This document shows, piece after piece, positions 39,201 through 52,503 of a stretch of DNA of 64,000 nucleotides (its first letter is position 1; every line of letters starts with the position of its first letter). Under the pieces are notes generated by a model. It made no database searches. It saw nothing but the letters and a program-made list of their open reading frames with translations, and had not been told where the DNA came from. Both the position numbers and the translations under genes were made by a program. The stretch comes from Whitmania pigra (lineage: Eukaryota; Annelida; Clitellata; Hirudinida; Haemopidae). The DNA lies in assembly GCA_021613335.1 (NCBI GenBank), contig JAJTWR010000263.1:1036001-1100000 (forward strand). Reading direction: 5' to 3'.

Positions 39201-41303
39201 GCATACATTGGCCATGGTAGTTTTATATTAAATTTTATTGGAGCAATTAAACATCTTTAAGAGAATAATTAGCCGAAGCGTAGTTTAAGAAAACTCTTTC
39301 ATCATCTGTGAATAATGCTTGGCTCGAAGCTGTGAGGTTGTGCTGAATATTTCCTGCTTCGCTGGTTCAAACAATTAACAAGGCATCTTCTTGAAAATCA
39401 TTAATTTTTGATTCCATCCAGGACCGAGTTCCATTTGCAGTTGTGGGCAGCAACACCATCATCGATGTTCAAGGCAAAAGGGTCAGAGGAAGGGTCTACC
39501 CTTGGGGTGTGGTTGAAGGTGGGTTGATGAACCAATGAGCTTGCTGTTAGCTTTCTGTTACAATTTGTTTGTAAATACCAGCTATTAACATATCATGTCA
39601 GAATCGTGGTGGTGATAACGGATCTGTATTTAGTTTTACTTGAAATTTGTTTATTGCTAATTTTATTCTTTTTATTGATATCTTATTAATTTTGGAATGA
39701 CAATGGAATTACTTAAATACGTACGTAACAATTGAAGATGACACCACAAATCTTTATTTGTTCTTACGTTTAAGACCTAGTGATTCATTCGTAGTAATTC
39801 ATTCGTCTGTTAAGGAGCTTTAATGCTCTCACAGTTTTAAAACTGCTGAAACTGTTGAATCAATTTGCGGCTTCTTGAAGAACTTGTGCGTTCAATGGAA
39901 CAATGCAAATACTCAGTAACGACAACAGCAACAAAATTGGTTAAAGTAAAAATAATGGTGTCAATTATATTCCCCTTCCTACAAATAATTTAGTCATAAA
40001 AAAAACATCGTCATTGTTGTCGGCAACTTTGAGTTTTTTTTAATTCGAAGTAATTTTAAACTTTAGTTGAAAATCTGGAGCACAATGACTTCGTGGCCCT
40101 GAAGAACATGCTAATAAGGTAGTAAAATTGATGCCACATCTTCGTCATGAATGTGAAAGGGGATTCGTTAATTAATGCAATAATTAGTTACTTCGAATCA
40201 ACACTCAACAATGGAGATTGCTTCTTTCACTTTGCAGAATGCACATGCAAGATCTCAAAGACGTCACGAACAACGTGCATTACGAGAACTTCAGATTCAA
40301 TAAGTTGGCCTCCGTATCCAACGAGGGTTCCTCGAGGGCAAAGGTCGCAAACTCCAACAAGTCAGTTTCCTCTTTTATTTTTATTATCTACTAATATAAT
40401 ATTTATTGATGTTAATTTTCAGATTAGAGAAGAATATTTATTAGTTCATCCCTGCTGATATTAGAATATTTTGTCTTTATGTCCAGGAGTCCCATGTTGC
40501 AGATTGAGGAGGAAAAGAGAGAACACATCCAGAAGATGAAGAAAATGGAAGCTGAGATGGAGCAGGTCTTTGAGATGAAAGTCAAGGAAAAGCTTCAGAA
40601 GTTGAAGGACTCGGAAATGGATGTGGGTTTCTCGTTACTTGATATTCGATGCTTACTTACTTAATGCGTTATGATAAATATTAAATAATAAATGTCCTGT
40701 TACGGGATGATTGTGTGTTTAGTTACAGTTCTAATAAATGCTATCTCATGTGGAAGCCCTATCATTGCCAGCAATTGATGTTTAATTACTGCTACAATAA
40801 ATGTTCTGTTGAACTATCGATCGTTTCGTCCTTTATTAGCTGCACAGAAGAGCTGAGCAGATGAAGAAGAACCTCGAACAACAAGAGAAAGAAATGGAGG
40901 AAAAAGCGAGAGCTTTTGAAGCCGAGAGAGATGCTTGGGAAGAGCAGAACAAAGCTCTCCTTGATGATCAGTTAGACGGCAGTTAATTCAATTTTCGTTG
41001 CAACCTCTTAACTTTGTTCGGAATTAACTTCGCATCATTCGAAGTCATTTATTGCAACTGAACAAAAAAATGGTCATCCTACATTAGTTTGAAGGCAATT
41101 ATTGGCTATTTATGGCATTAGGGATTATCACTGGTGTGTATTTTTGTACGTAAATCTATCTTTTTACTATAATCTACTAATATTTCACTACTAATAAAGA
41201 TAATAATAAAAATAAAAAACACACTACCACTGCTTCAAGAATTTAACTTTTTTTTTGATGTTTCAGACTCTTGAAGAAGGACAAGAAAAAGACACTGTTT
41301 TGA
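36279..41303 (+). CDS. SEPTIN7: Septin 7-type GTPase
   Basis: Twelve exons (36279-36558, 37191-37297, 37613-37713, 37822-37956, 38634-38751, 39015-39107, 39422-39518, 40067-40118, 40238-40360, 40487-40622, 40840-40970, 41267-41303) sum to 1410 bases, 469 residues (human about 437). [20 protein letters not shown] precedes the GTPase domain. The P-loop GESGLGKST, switch motif DTPGFGD and AKAD specificity motif are intact, followed by the septin-unique [14 protein letters not shown] region. A coiled-coil tail ([20 protein letters not shown]) matches the SEPT7 group. It is a filament-forming cytoskeletal GTPase acting at the cell cortex and in cytokinesis. The last exon gives [16 protein letters not shown]; reading through the previous donor gives LDGS-stop instead. 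Confidence 0.96.
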
Positions 41304-42364
41304 TTGTCGATTTTTGATTCTCGAAGGTCGTTTAGCATCGCAAGCAGCATGACTAGTCACTTCGAATCGTCGATTCCTTCACTACAACTCTAACCAAGCA
41401 TGTAGCTGCTGAGCACGAAATATCCTCTCGTTTCTAATCACGTTTTGATGCAATTACTTACTTTGCAAATGTTTCTCTTTTTGTTCGGTTGCTTCTTGCC
41501 ATGTTTTGTACTGGTTGATAACTTCAATCAAAAATTACAATCACGTTCATCGCAGTGCTTACATTGCAGCGGTCACATTTTGTTATTGAATTTCGAGTTG
41601 GTAATTCGATTTAAACTTAATTTATTTGGGAGATACAATTAATTTATACTTAATAGATTAAACATCTCGAGCTAGTACCATAACAACGTTTTAGGTTTCA
41701 CCAATGTCTGATGGCAGCGAAGAATTGAACGCCAGACATCCATTCCTTAATTAATAGGTTCAAACCATTTCATAGCTTTAAGTCTGCTGCATTTGCGATA
41801 ACGATAATTAATTAATATTATTAATGTTTGCAGAGTACATTTATGTTAATATATTGTAAATATGCTGCTAACAATGCTTATTTCGTAAGGTGTTCTTTTT
41901 TTGTTATAGTTACTATCCCTTTGCAAGTTTGTTTTAAAATGTCAAGTTCTCTCTCCTTAACATTATTATAATTATTGTCGTTATTAATTATTATCATTAT
42001 TAACCGCTTCAATGTTCTTTCTGTTTGCTTGCAACCAAATTAGTCTCAACTGGGTTTTCCATAAATTGCTTATTATTGGCTGCGTCATCCATTTTGTCAG
42101 CAGGACTTTCGTTAGCAAAGACTAAGGAAAGTATGTCTGTTGATGGACAATGGAGCTAAAATTAGATTATCGAGATAAACATGCCAACACTGGGATCGTC
42201 TTACAGTCTTACGCTTCCGGGCATTGTCGTCGTCGTCGTCGTCAGTGACAATGGAAAACGAGGTGCGAAAGTGGTCTTGTTGATTGGCTTCCATTAAATT
42301 TGATTGTTCCCTTTCATTGCGATTGTGTAAGTCGTTAAGTCTGCTTGCGAGTGCCACGAGATGA
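41304..42364. other. Convergent 3' flanks of septin 7 and UNCX
   Basis: There is no gene. A GTC/GAC trinucleotide run near 42227-42243 lies in the probable 3' UTR of the minus-strand homeobox gene. Confidence 0.5.
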
Positions 42365-43732
42365 TCACGTCGATAAGAGGTTTTCTATGTTGAAAGGCAG
42401 GTGTCTTGTAGACTTTCTGCCTCTGTTTTGGGCAGACGAGTAGTGATAGTTTACCGGAATGGATGGCTCCGTGGTGTGGGCTTCAAGTGGTTCTCGGTCA
42501 TCGAGAACAGTTTTTCCCTCGTTCGAAATGAAGTTTATTGCTTCTTTCGACTTGAGGCTAATTGTCGTTTCTTCTACAGAGCTGTGTTTATCTCGTGTCG
42601 ACCAATCACGTTCTTTCGGGGATGGCCGCTTCATGGAGTCTGGGGACTGTTTGATGGTCTGCTTTTTCCTCATACCCTTTTGTAAGATTTTACGAACAAT
42701 TTCCTCCGTTGAGAGGGGGTCGCCACTGCACGAAACGCGAGGAGCATTACTGGACGGTCTGCCTGGGCCCCTCCTCGTGTTCTCCTGCCTTCTCCATTTG
42801 GCACGTCTGTTCTGAAACCACACCTAGATGGGATGAAATGATTTGTCTGAGTCGTCGTTTAATTTATTTTTTGGAGGAGAATCAAGGCATCGGTTTACGA
42901 TGGAATAATGTCAAGTGATAAAAAAAACACGATGGAAAATTGGAAGGAAGTTGTCATCATTAAAAAGAACATTTCAAAAAAGTTCTGATCTATAATTGTG
43001 AATGTGTCATGGATATTACTAATATTATTTAATTATTATTAATATATCAATTGCAATTGTACTAACAAAACGATACCGTTAACGTCTGTAATTTAACAAC
43101 AATAGAGATATTAAATTCATTTAAATAACAATAATAATCGCCATACTTTTTGCAAAAGTGCGTGCCTGACACGACAAAATTAGATTTTTTTAAATGCAGT
43201 CACAGAATTAATCGTAGCATAATAATTACTTGAAACAAGTGAAACGAATTTTTGAAAGTTTGAGTTGTTATTAACATTTATTATTATTTAGTTGTTATTA
43301 TTAATTAGTTATTATTAATTGTGACAATTAAACAATTGTAAAAAGGAAATGAACCGCGCGTTCCACTAAGAAAAAGTAACAGCTTCCGATGCTTCTGTTG
43401 AAAACAATTTGACAAACCTGAACTGTTGATCCGGAAAGACCCAACTCCTTGGTAAGCTGTTGGCAAGCATGTACATCCGGATAGTGGTGTCTTTGGAAAG
43501 TTGATTCCAGGCGCAACAACTGCCAACTGGAAAAATTGGTCCTGGATCGTCTCCTTCTCAAGCTCGCCTGAGACAAATTTATTCCATTCTGTAAGAAATA
43601 TTCAGTTTTCATGAAGCTGTTTTGGTCTTCTGTGAGAACATATTTTTCCTCGGGTGGACGAATCATTGTTTCGAAGTAAACCGACTCTAAGTGGTAGCTT
43701 TTGGACTCAATATCCATTCTGTAAGTCTCCAT
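42365..43732 (-). CDS. UNCX: UNCX/Unc-4 paired-like homeodomain transcription factor
   Basis: Two exons, 43418-43732 and 42365-42823, joined in phase 0 at the classic homeobox intron site (TVQ|VWFQNRRAKW), give 257 residues. The homeodomain spans about residues 79-138, starting RRRRSRTNFSSWQL, with Gln at position 50. The block immediately after it, ENTRRGPGRP...CSGDPLSTEEIVRKIL, matches the family-specific UNCX/Unc-4 tail (ENTKKGPGRP...CSGEPMDPEEIARKEL), which settles the assignment. The first helix (LESTFQRHHYPDVHACQQL) is divergent. In animals Unc-4 proteins specify motor neuron identity and, in vertebrates, somite polarity. The protein is shorter than vertebrate UNCX (about 530). Upstream the minus strand has two CCAAT boxes and a TTTAAA element. 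Confidence 0.93.
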
Positions 43733-44953
43733 GGGAAATTATTTTATCGATGTGATAATCTCGCTCACAAATCAACTGATGTTAAGTAACATATAATTAT
43801 CGTCACGTAAAGTCGGATAAAAAATCTCCAGCAGCTACATATGTTCATCTGTTAAGTGCAAAATGTGAGTACCTCGAATAATTAATCACTTAAACAGAAC
43901 TTTTTTTATTTTCTATCGCATCGTACTCGTATGATTTGGATCACCAGAAGGATTTCATTTTCTGCTATTAAACTTGTAAAATAATTTCTCTTAACTCGAC
44001 AATCTCGAACTTTTCGCAGGAATACCTGGCCTGGAGCTGTTTATCAGTCTTTAGTCCGATAAAACTTGGAGAGATTCCACCTCTCAATTCCATTTAAAGC
44101 TTCCTATTGGTCAGACCCAGGCAGGGAGTGCCAGGAATTTGATTGGTTAGGAGGAGGGCCTAAATAGTAAACAATACCCCGGAACAATGAAGCAATGGAC
44201 AGACTAATTGGGCCGTAATCGTGTTCGATCAGTACACGAAATCATCTCAATGACCTTATGATTAAGAGCTGCATCTGTGGCTCATCGTGTCAAGAGCTGT
44301 GTGTCCGGTCACAGAAAAATGCTCAACTCTGTTCATAAATCAATGTTTACAATGATCTCGTGGTTAAGTTCTTAATTTAACTGTCGATGCATTTTCTTGA
44401 CAACCATACACTATGGATTTTTACTTTTCTAATGAAATAATGATGCTTTAAAAAAAGACAAAACAATTCTACTAAGTCAAATATCTCCAGTTGCCGTCTA
44501 ATTCACACTTTTCTGAGACCTTACATCGACCCACTCGCCCATGAGAGCAGATAAAACACTTGAGATGTTATAGACCCTTGACTTACCGATAAGAGTAATT
44601 GGGCGGTTAACAGATATCCTCATACTGACCCGCATTATGCCTAGTTAACAGAGGCAGCAAACACATTTCTGGATTAATTGATTTTTTTTTTTTAAATATT
44701 TTTACTTCTTTTTTATTTAAAATTTCATTTCATGTTTTATTTTATTTTACGTTGGAGACTTTGCTCATCCATTGAGATATTTCCCCAATTAGTATGTCAG
44801 TTTTAATATAATAAAAGGATTGTGATGACGATATCGATAACAAACGAATGTAATAAAGGCTACCCCATGAGAGACTGTCAGTAGTAATTACCTTTTATTT
44901 ATTTTCACATAAAAATATTTCTCCAACGATGATGACAAAAGAAGCAGGAAACA
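43733..44953. other. Upstream region of UNCX and 3' flank of the P450 gene
   Basis: No coding exon was seen. The minus-strand P450 polyadenylation signal (plus TTTATT at about 44894-44899) lies 55 bases after its stop. The rest is probably the UNCX promoter and regulatory region. Confidence 0.5.
44090..44150 (-). promoter_or_regulatory. Putative UNCX promoter: two CCAAT boxes and a TATA-like element
   Basis: Read on the minus strand, AACCAATCA and, about 30 bases on, GACCAATAGG are followed by AGCTTTAAATGG. This order and direction fit a promoter for the gene starting at 43732, with a leader of roughly 330 bases. It is motif-based only. Confidence 0.4.
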
Positions 44954-47900
44954 TCAGTGAGTCAAGGATATAAAATTCATTTCGATATCTCGATCTGGCA
45001 TTGTAAAAATCCTGTTCAGCATACCGAGGTCTTGCGTTGTTGTCTCCAACCTGTAGTGTTGCAGCACCTGAGGAGTTGAACAATAAACGTGTGAATCCCA
45101 TAATGAAACAGGGAACTCGATCCCCATGAATTTTAATGACGCTTTCTATTATTGCTTTATGAATATTCTGTTTGTCTTTTGACTTTCCTTTGCTTTGGTG
45201 AATGGCTCAGAACTTGACTATAAATGACGATGACGACATCGATGATGACAATAAGTTTATTGAATATTTATTCTTATTTATTAAAAGTCTATTAAGCTCG
45301 ATTTGACAATATATTATAATACATCTACAAAGATTAATAAATGTGCTTCGAAAACAATCTTCTAATACCTTTATTAGAGCCAAAGTTAACTGTTGTTCAG
45401 CGAATCGTCTTCCAATGCACATTCGTCGTCCGTAACCGAATGGAAGGAAGGCAAAGGCAGGCTGGTGCTTGTAATCGGCACTCGAAAAGTGTTTGTGTCT
45501 GATCGTGATTAAAAGACGGTAATTAATTTTAAATTAAAACGTCAAACAACAAAGTGAATCGATTCATTCTATCTGCTGGTAAATTTCCATTCACATAAGT
45601 AATAATAATAATAACAATAATAATAATGATGATAACAATAAATATTGTAGTAATTACTTTTTTTAATAAATGTTGTTATCATTATAATATAAAATAAATT
45701 TTAAGTATAAGTATACTAACAACCACAACAATTATAATTATTATTATTATTATTATTAATGAATTAAATAATTTTACACTGGGTGGAGATCATCCTGAAG
45801 AGAAACATCATGGTGCTTCATCCACCTCTCCGGAATGAAGGACTCAGGATTGTTGAAGTACTCCTCCAGTTTGCAGATGGTCTGAAAGTTCATCGATACC
45901 AACGTCTGCAGATGAAAAATAAAATATTTCTATTATTAAGAATAAATTTCATAATTTATCGATTAATACAATTAAAACGTTATTTAATATTACAATTAAG
46001 CAGTAATGATTAACTTCGATTTTTACCCATCATGACAAAATGTTTACGAGAACAAATGCTTTAATTCGAACTTATCGAAGCGACCTAAAACATTCAATAA
46101 ACATATTGTACTGCTTATTGTTACGCCGTACATTCAAAATGTTTGCATATAGCGTCCTGGGTTTAATGAAATATTGTGCTGTTTTTAGCGCAAAATGTCT
46201 GCTGAACTAATTTGAGGTTTTGTTTTGTTGAACTATGTTTTCTAGGTCGACGTTCGTTCGAACGACTAAAAAGAGGAAATTCAGACAAAGTCCTGAAATG
46301 TTTCGACATGCGCAGTGGATATGTAATTTCAATTTGTTTTTAACTAAAACATATTAAATCTTTTACTTTGATTCTTAAATTGATTGATTGAATAAATAAT
46401 CTTTTGAGGAAAACACGACAACCTTGATCCATTTGATCGAAATTTAATTTTTAATGTTAACGGAAGCACGCCATGTCGGAAATTATCATGAGTCTCAACA
46501 GGCGCCTCAAATAGACTAGCGTCGCTATGGTACCCGATACAACGAGGTTCGAAATAATACCTTTTTAGGGATGTTGTATCCACTGAGAATTAGGTCTTTC
46601 TCTAACTCTCTTATGGGACCTCCTTGAACTGGGAAATTTAGTCTGCGAATTTATTTCATTTTAAAATGTTTAATAAAATATTTGTTGTAATAGTTTTATT
46701 AATTAATAATAATTTCAATGTAATAATCGACAATTTATTGTCCTTCCTAAAAGTATAGCATGTACGATGTATGGCATGCGTATGTATGTGTATTGATATC
46801 GTGAGTTCTCAAAACCAAGTGAAACATGGACAAACATGTCGAAGTAAATGGCTGATGTAGATTATTCAACATCGACAACTTATAATTATAATTATAACCT
46901 TAACCTATAATTATAATCATGACCTATTTCGTTCAACTTCTGAACAACATTAAAATGTATTAAGAGAATAAGAATGATAATGAATAATAATCTGAAAGTT
47001 GTAAAATTTCCAAAATTTCAACAACAAAAATCAATTCCGCGGAACAATTTGAATAAAGAATCAAAAGTCAACCTGAAAGATTCCTTGATGCAGGATCTCA
47101 AATAAGATAAATTGTTGACCTCGGAATGAAACAATTCCTTGCCAGGACGCACAATCGAAGCAATTTCTTCCCTCAACTTTTCTTGCTTTTCGGGATTTTT
47201 TGCCAAATTGTACATCAAGAAGCAAAGTGCGAAGGCGGTCTAAAAAATAAGATGACAAAGTTTTAGTGATTGAATTCGTAATGACCTATATGACGTAATC
47301 TAATAATTATCCATTTCCTTTCGTAATTACAATTGTTATTATTTCTGCAATAAATTATTTTTATGAAATTGCTGCTAACGTAGCAGAATTATTAATTATC
47401 TATCATAATCCGGAGTGATTTTTTTTTACTAAAATTAAAGCAGAATATCAAAAAAAGTGAATAACAGGGCTTCATAATATTAATATTAATAAACTCGTCC
47501 CTGTTAACATTTCAGTTCAATCAAATCAGGTAAGGGGCCGTTCACATATTATATAACGCAAAAATGTCAATTTTTTACCCTCCCCCCTCAATATTACATA
47601 ACAAACCTGCGTACGCCCTCCCCCCTATTGTAGGTTCTCACTAAACATAACTTTTAGACAAACACGGTATATTAGTACTAGTAAAATTGAAAATCGTTTT
47701 TTCTATATTAAACAACACATGCTTCCAAAGTTAGTTAAGTTAAAGTTTGTACAGTTCACTCCCATGGCAAACGACTGTGAATATCAATCATAATAATGAA
47801 CAAATTTATTTTATTCATTTATTTATTGGTGATTAACTAACACAAAACGAATATTTTTTGTGAAAACATTATTATGGTAAAAAACGATTAAATTCTAATT

Positions 47901-49263
47901 CAATAAAATCAGCATTAATTTACATGTAAAATCAATCAATACATAAAATGATGTATAAAGTATATATCATTGATCAATGTTATAAAAAATGCTATAAGTA
48001 GGTAGTATGTGAGCTATTTATAGTGTGTTCTATAAATAGCAGACATGAAAATGTAACTCAAAATTAAATTGAACTCAATAATATTCATATACAAAAAAGA
48101 TTTGAATTAGCTGCTCGTGCTTTTTTGAAAGTGTTATATAACATCTGCTCAGACCCCTCCCCCCAATATAACAAAAATAACAAATTTGCATACATCCCCC
48201 CTCCCCTTTCGGCGTTATATAATATGTGAACGACCCCTAAGCGTAAGCAACGTATTGGATCAGAGCTAAAGTCAATGAACCTTTCAATGAATTGCGTTAG
48301 CTCACGCAAACGACATCGGGCAATGCTACAAATCATTTCATTATTCATTTTATTATTAACATATGTAACTTACCGTATTTATCGATCTTCCGCATAATTA
48401 CCTAAAATGTATTTATATCTCGACAGAAACACGTTGCACGTTTGAATCATACATACACATTGTATGATTCACAACAATCATGGCGGTTGAATAAGTCAAG
48501 TAAAGCGACCTTCAAAGAGCATGAAAATGTTCCACTAACTGCATCAACTCCGGCCGTGAAAAGGTCAATGCAGATTCCGACCCTCTCATCCATGGTCAGT
48601 GAATTGTCTAATTCCTTGTCGTTGTTGTCGTTGTTGTGCATCAGACTGTCTAGGAATAGATTGTTTTCCAAACCATGGTTCATTTCCAAGTAGTTCCTGA
48701 CCAATCTTGAAAAGGGGGATAGCGTTGTAATGACTTCAGTGTAATTGCAGTTAATTAACTAAGGCAATTAATTACATCATCAATTCCATTAAAGCAGTTT
48801 TTTAATTCTGCAAATGCCCTACTACTCTTTTTGTGTCTCTTAAAATAAAATCAGATCAACCATGGCTGAACTTTGTCCCGTGTTTTATGCTACCTCATAA
48901 AATGGCGAACTAATGGATTAAGAGAGCGAGTCACAATGACGACCTTTGACATGTTTTGAATGCTTCGACAAATTGATTGTAAGTCGAAGTTCTGAAGAAA
49001 GCATAAGTCGGAAATGAGAACGTCGTCTTCTGGATGGCTTCGAACATGGCGGATGATGACGTCATGATCACGTGGGCGTCTGACGAGAGGGGAACTTCCG
49101 GCTGGAGACATCCGATGCGGACGTTGAAGCAAATGGATCCGTAAGCTGAGTGATAAGTATGACGAGAGTTGCTATTAAAATGATAGTTTACGATTGTAAT
49201 CACTAAATATTTAATTACAATGTTCAGTTTATTATTCCTATTATTGTTCACTGTCGTTATTAT

Positions 49264-49298
<35 letters not shown>

Positions 49299-50644
49299 CT
49301 TTTTTTATTATTATTACTTATGGCGTAAAGATGAACGTCTCCATAATATGTGACTTTATAACTCACGATGAACATCAACAAAAAGTAAAAAAGAAAGTTG
49401 GCATTTAATTATAAAAGGTGTGATTACAACAAAATATAGAAGTTGTTATTCTCGAGAGTGCTCCTGAACGATTGATGCTATTGCCATTAATTAATGTTTT
49501 TAATTTTTATCAGACGGTGTTCACTATTTTCTTCTGAGAAAAAAATAACTAAAAAATGATGAATTCTTTTTGTGCTGGCGTGTTTAGCTTTATGGAAAAT
49601 GTCACCTTCTATGGAGAATTTCCTGACGAGTTCCAACAAATTCGAACAAAAGACCTTCTCGTTGTTCTTTCTCGAGTCATCGATCAACCTTACGAAGTCC
49701 TCAGCGATGTCCAACTGCTTCCCTAAGAAAGGCACGACCGCGTCAGGCTTCAACATGGCGGGGGCCACGGTTTTACGAACCCGCCACCACGATTCCCCGT
49801 TCCTTTTGATCAAACGAAGATGAACCAATACTTAGAAAACGAATTTAAATTACAGGTGAACATTACGAATTCAAAAGCATCCCCACAAAATCCTAAAAAA
49901 TATATCTGGTTTTCAAAAAACACTCACAAATTTCCAAAGCCTAGTTTGATTTTATCTCTTTTGCAGGCAACTGAACAGATGGGCAACGGAGGTCTTCTCG
50001 GAAATTCACCTTCATTTCTGTAAACAAGTTCTGTGTCCCTGGGATCGTACAACTCAATGATGTTTCTCCCCAACTTCTCCTTGTAAATAGGACCGTAGCG
50101 TCGGTAGTTCAAAATTTTTGCTTTGTGCATTAGTTCGTAACTAAAGGGACCTTTGATGATTTAAAACATTCAGTTCCAGAGCTTTATTATAAACAATGTT
50201 TCAAAGCAATTTATTACACGTGATTATTAAAGAAAATGCACCAGAATTGACTAGAATGACACTGTTCCGGATCTTATTCTTGAAAGGGATAAGTTGAAAA
50301 TCATTACTCACCAAAACTGGTGTAATCCAAAACCGATCCTATAAATGGAAGGCCACGTGGTCCAGGAATGCAATGGAATGGTTTTGCCATGTTCGAGGAT
50401 TCAGATTCTCTTTTAAAACAGCCAATCAAGTCTTTGTTAATTCAATGTTTCTTAAAATTACCATTTTACTTTTATCCATAAAATCCATGCTCCAGAAAAT
50501 CTGTTGGTAGTTAATTAACTTTCTCGGTCTGAGAGTTTTTGTATTCATGCCTTCTGCTTGTTTACCAGCTACGTGCACATGCACAAGACATGCTTTGCTA
50601 AATATCGCAGACTTACGAACGCCCAATGACTTCAAAATAGCCAA
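44954..50644 (-). CDS. Mitochondrial-clan cytochrome P450
   Basis: About eleven exons, 5' to 3': 50470-50644, 50312-50407, 49928-50150, then approximately 49590-49815, 48930-49140, 48450-48715, 47080-47243, 46560-46650, and 45778-45905, 45369-45480, 44954-45067. The N-terminus MAILKSLGVRKSAIFSKACL is basic and uncharged-acid-free like a mitochondrial presequence. CIPGPRGLPFIGSVL is the proline hinge. The I-helix is FTAGVDAVSGT, the K-helix ExxR is LRSCIKESFR, and FIPERW is the PERF motif. The haem loop is FGYGRRMCIGRRFAEQQL, whose basic residues fit ferredoxin binding. Mitochondrial-clan enzymes (CYP11/24/27 and invertebrate relatives) hydroxylate steroids and vitamins; the substrate here is unknown. 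The junction between exons 3 and 4 did not resolve cleanly with a GT donor. One intron holds a 704-bp MITE. Confidence 0.9.
47531..48240. mobile_element. MITE with 26-bp terminal inverted repeats and TAA target duplication
   Basis: The left end GGGGCCGTTCACATATTATA (from 47534) and right end (to 48237) are complementary over 26 bases with one mismatch. They are flanked by direct TAA at 47531-47533 and 48238-48240. Subterminal C-runs (ACCCTCCCCCC and CCCCCCTCCCC) lie inside both ends. The TAA duplication and GGG start suggest a PIF/Harbinger-type element. The body is 704 bases with no transposase. It lies in the P450 intron between the ExxR exon and the I-helix exon. Confidence 0.8.
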
Positions 50645-52503
50645 CTAGTCTAAACATAAAGTCTCCTTCATGCACATTTTCAGAATTCCTTTTGTGGCGA
50701 GCTTTTTGTAAGTTAAACTGGATCAATAACCATTCTCATGGAATGTTTGACATACATATAACCAAAAAATGCACCAAAAATAGATCCCAATGAATTAAAC
50801 TAATTTATGAAGTCTACTCTTTAGGTCACGCATGAGACTCGAAACATATTTATTTACGATAAAGTACATGTGTTCTCTTGCTGAGTACTATCGCGAGTAT
50901 CACATCTGTTGCCAGAGTCAATAATAATAAATAATGTTTTGTATGATAGTTTAACAAGTAAAAAATACATGGAAACTGCGGCGAAAAAATTAAAAAGGCA
51001 AGCAAGTCATCTCGTTAGTTGAATCTTTAAATGAGAATATTTTCTTCAGTACAGACCAGTTTCAAAACTGTTACTCGCTACATAACTTGTCAGATCCTTT
51101 TTTACTCTTTCTCACTGTTTCCTCTTTAAACCTCTTTACGATTACAGACCATCATAATTACGATATATAAATCTTTCGTCCATCTTGAAGATAATGGCAA
51201 TGCACCCATAAATGACGAATTTAATCGAGGCGTCCCAAAATATCGCCGCCAACTTCCAGCCTCCAGTGATGAATCCTACAAAAGTCTCGGCGCAACTGCA
51301 AATTTAATTAATCTAAAAGCCGTGCAAGTTCATATTAATTTGTGCAGATAAACCATGAACTTCCTCGTTGATCACTGATTGTTATTAAACAATCAGCCAC
51401 TTAATCGCGACTTGAGACCAATGAGGAGAGTTTTTGCTAGCAGGGCCTAATTTGTATTTGAGGTGTACTGTAGCTGTAGTTAACTCGTCTTTATACTATC
51501 ACAATGTGACTAAGAAATAGTTAGAATGTTGCATTCTAACAGCAGTTTGTCAGTACAAGCATCCATTTTCTGCTTCAAACAACCACATGAATTATTTTTG
51601 AATTATATGAATTACTTTTCCGCCATCATTTAATAATGCAACCGACACTAACAGCATAAGATAATTATATTATGCAGAGCATATCATAATCAGAATAATA
51701 ATAATAAGGTGATGCTAGCGGCATCTTGCTCCCTATAATATAATGCCGAGGCAAGCAGCACAAAATTTCTGAATGGTAAGTGTCTTGATTCCAATCTACA
51801 AAAATATAAAGATATATTTTTTGGAAAATATTGTGGAATTTTTTCAAAATGTCATGACATCTGGAGATTAATCAGTTAAAGTTAGCTAGCATAGCAATTT
51901 TCCTCTTAAAGTTTAAACAAGATGAAGATGATGTACCTTAACTTCAAGCAGTGGGATCATTCAAGCAATGTATCTTTGTATAAGGAAAAAATGTCATTAC
52001 TACGTTGGCGTTCACACATTAAAATAAAAAAAAAAATGTTGATAGCCATCCAAACCTGAGGAACCCAAAGAGCAAAACACAAATATACAAGTAACTGATT
52101 ACAAGCACAATTTTATCTAAACTCCAAATTTCACTATTAATACACTTGCTAGAGCAAATGTATGAGAATATGTAAGGAATGAATTGCATGATAGAAAACC
52201 TCCATGTAACAAAAATAATATTAAACTTCCGACTCATAATGTAAAGGCCAAATTGGACAACAAATCTAATGGATCACAAAATCACTGTGAACTGTGCGCA
52301 GTGAAAAATTTCTAAAGTTCTAGGGCAACGATGGACTCGATGGTAAGCACAACAGCAATGACACGTTCAAGACATTTTAAGCAGCACTGTCGGTACAACA
52401 AAAATATATTCAAAAATTTTAATGGACAAATTTGGTGACTCCAATAAATTATAAAAAAGTTGAAGCAGCCTAAAATATTCATTTCGCATCACTAAATTAG
52501 AAC
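50645..52503. other. Intergenic P450-PGAP2 with one possible orphan exon
   Basis: No complete gene is evident. The only exon-like segment is at 51142-51295 on the minus strand. The right-hand part is probably the PGAP2 3' UTR. Confidence 0.4.
51142..51295 (-). CDS. Possible terminal exon of an unknown membrane protein
   Basis: Between a good acceptor (TTTGCAG) and a stop, the minus strand encodes CAETFVGFITGGWKLAAIFW followed by DASIKFVIYGCIAIIF and a charged end, MDERFIYRNYDGL. It reads like two membrane-associated helices, and its GC content is higher than the flanks. No upstream partner exon was found and the family is not recognised. Confidence 0.35.

Noticed and set aside
42112..42357. 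81-codon frame just downstream of UNCX
   Set aside because: It begins without an ATG, lies in the 3' UTR after a clear stop, and its Asp run is a translated GTC repeat.
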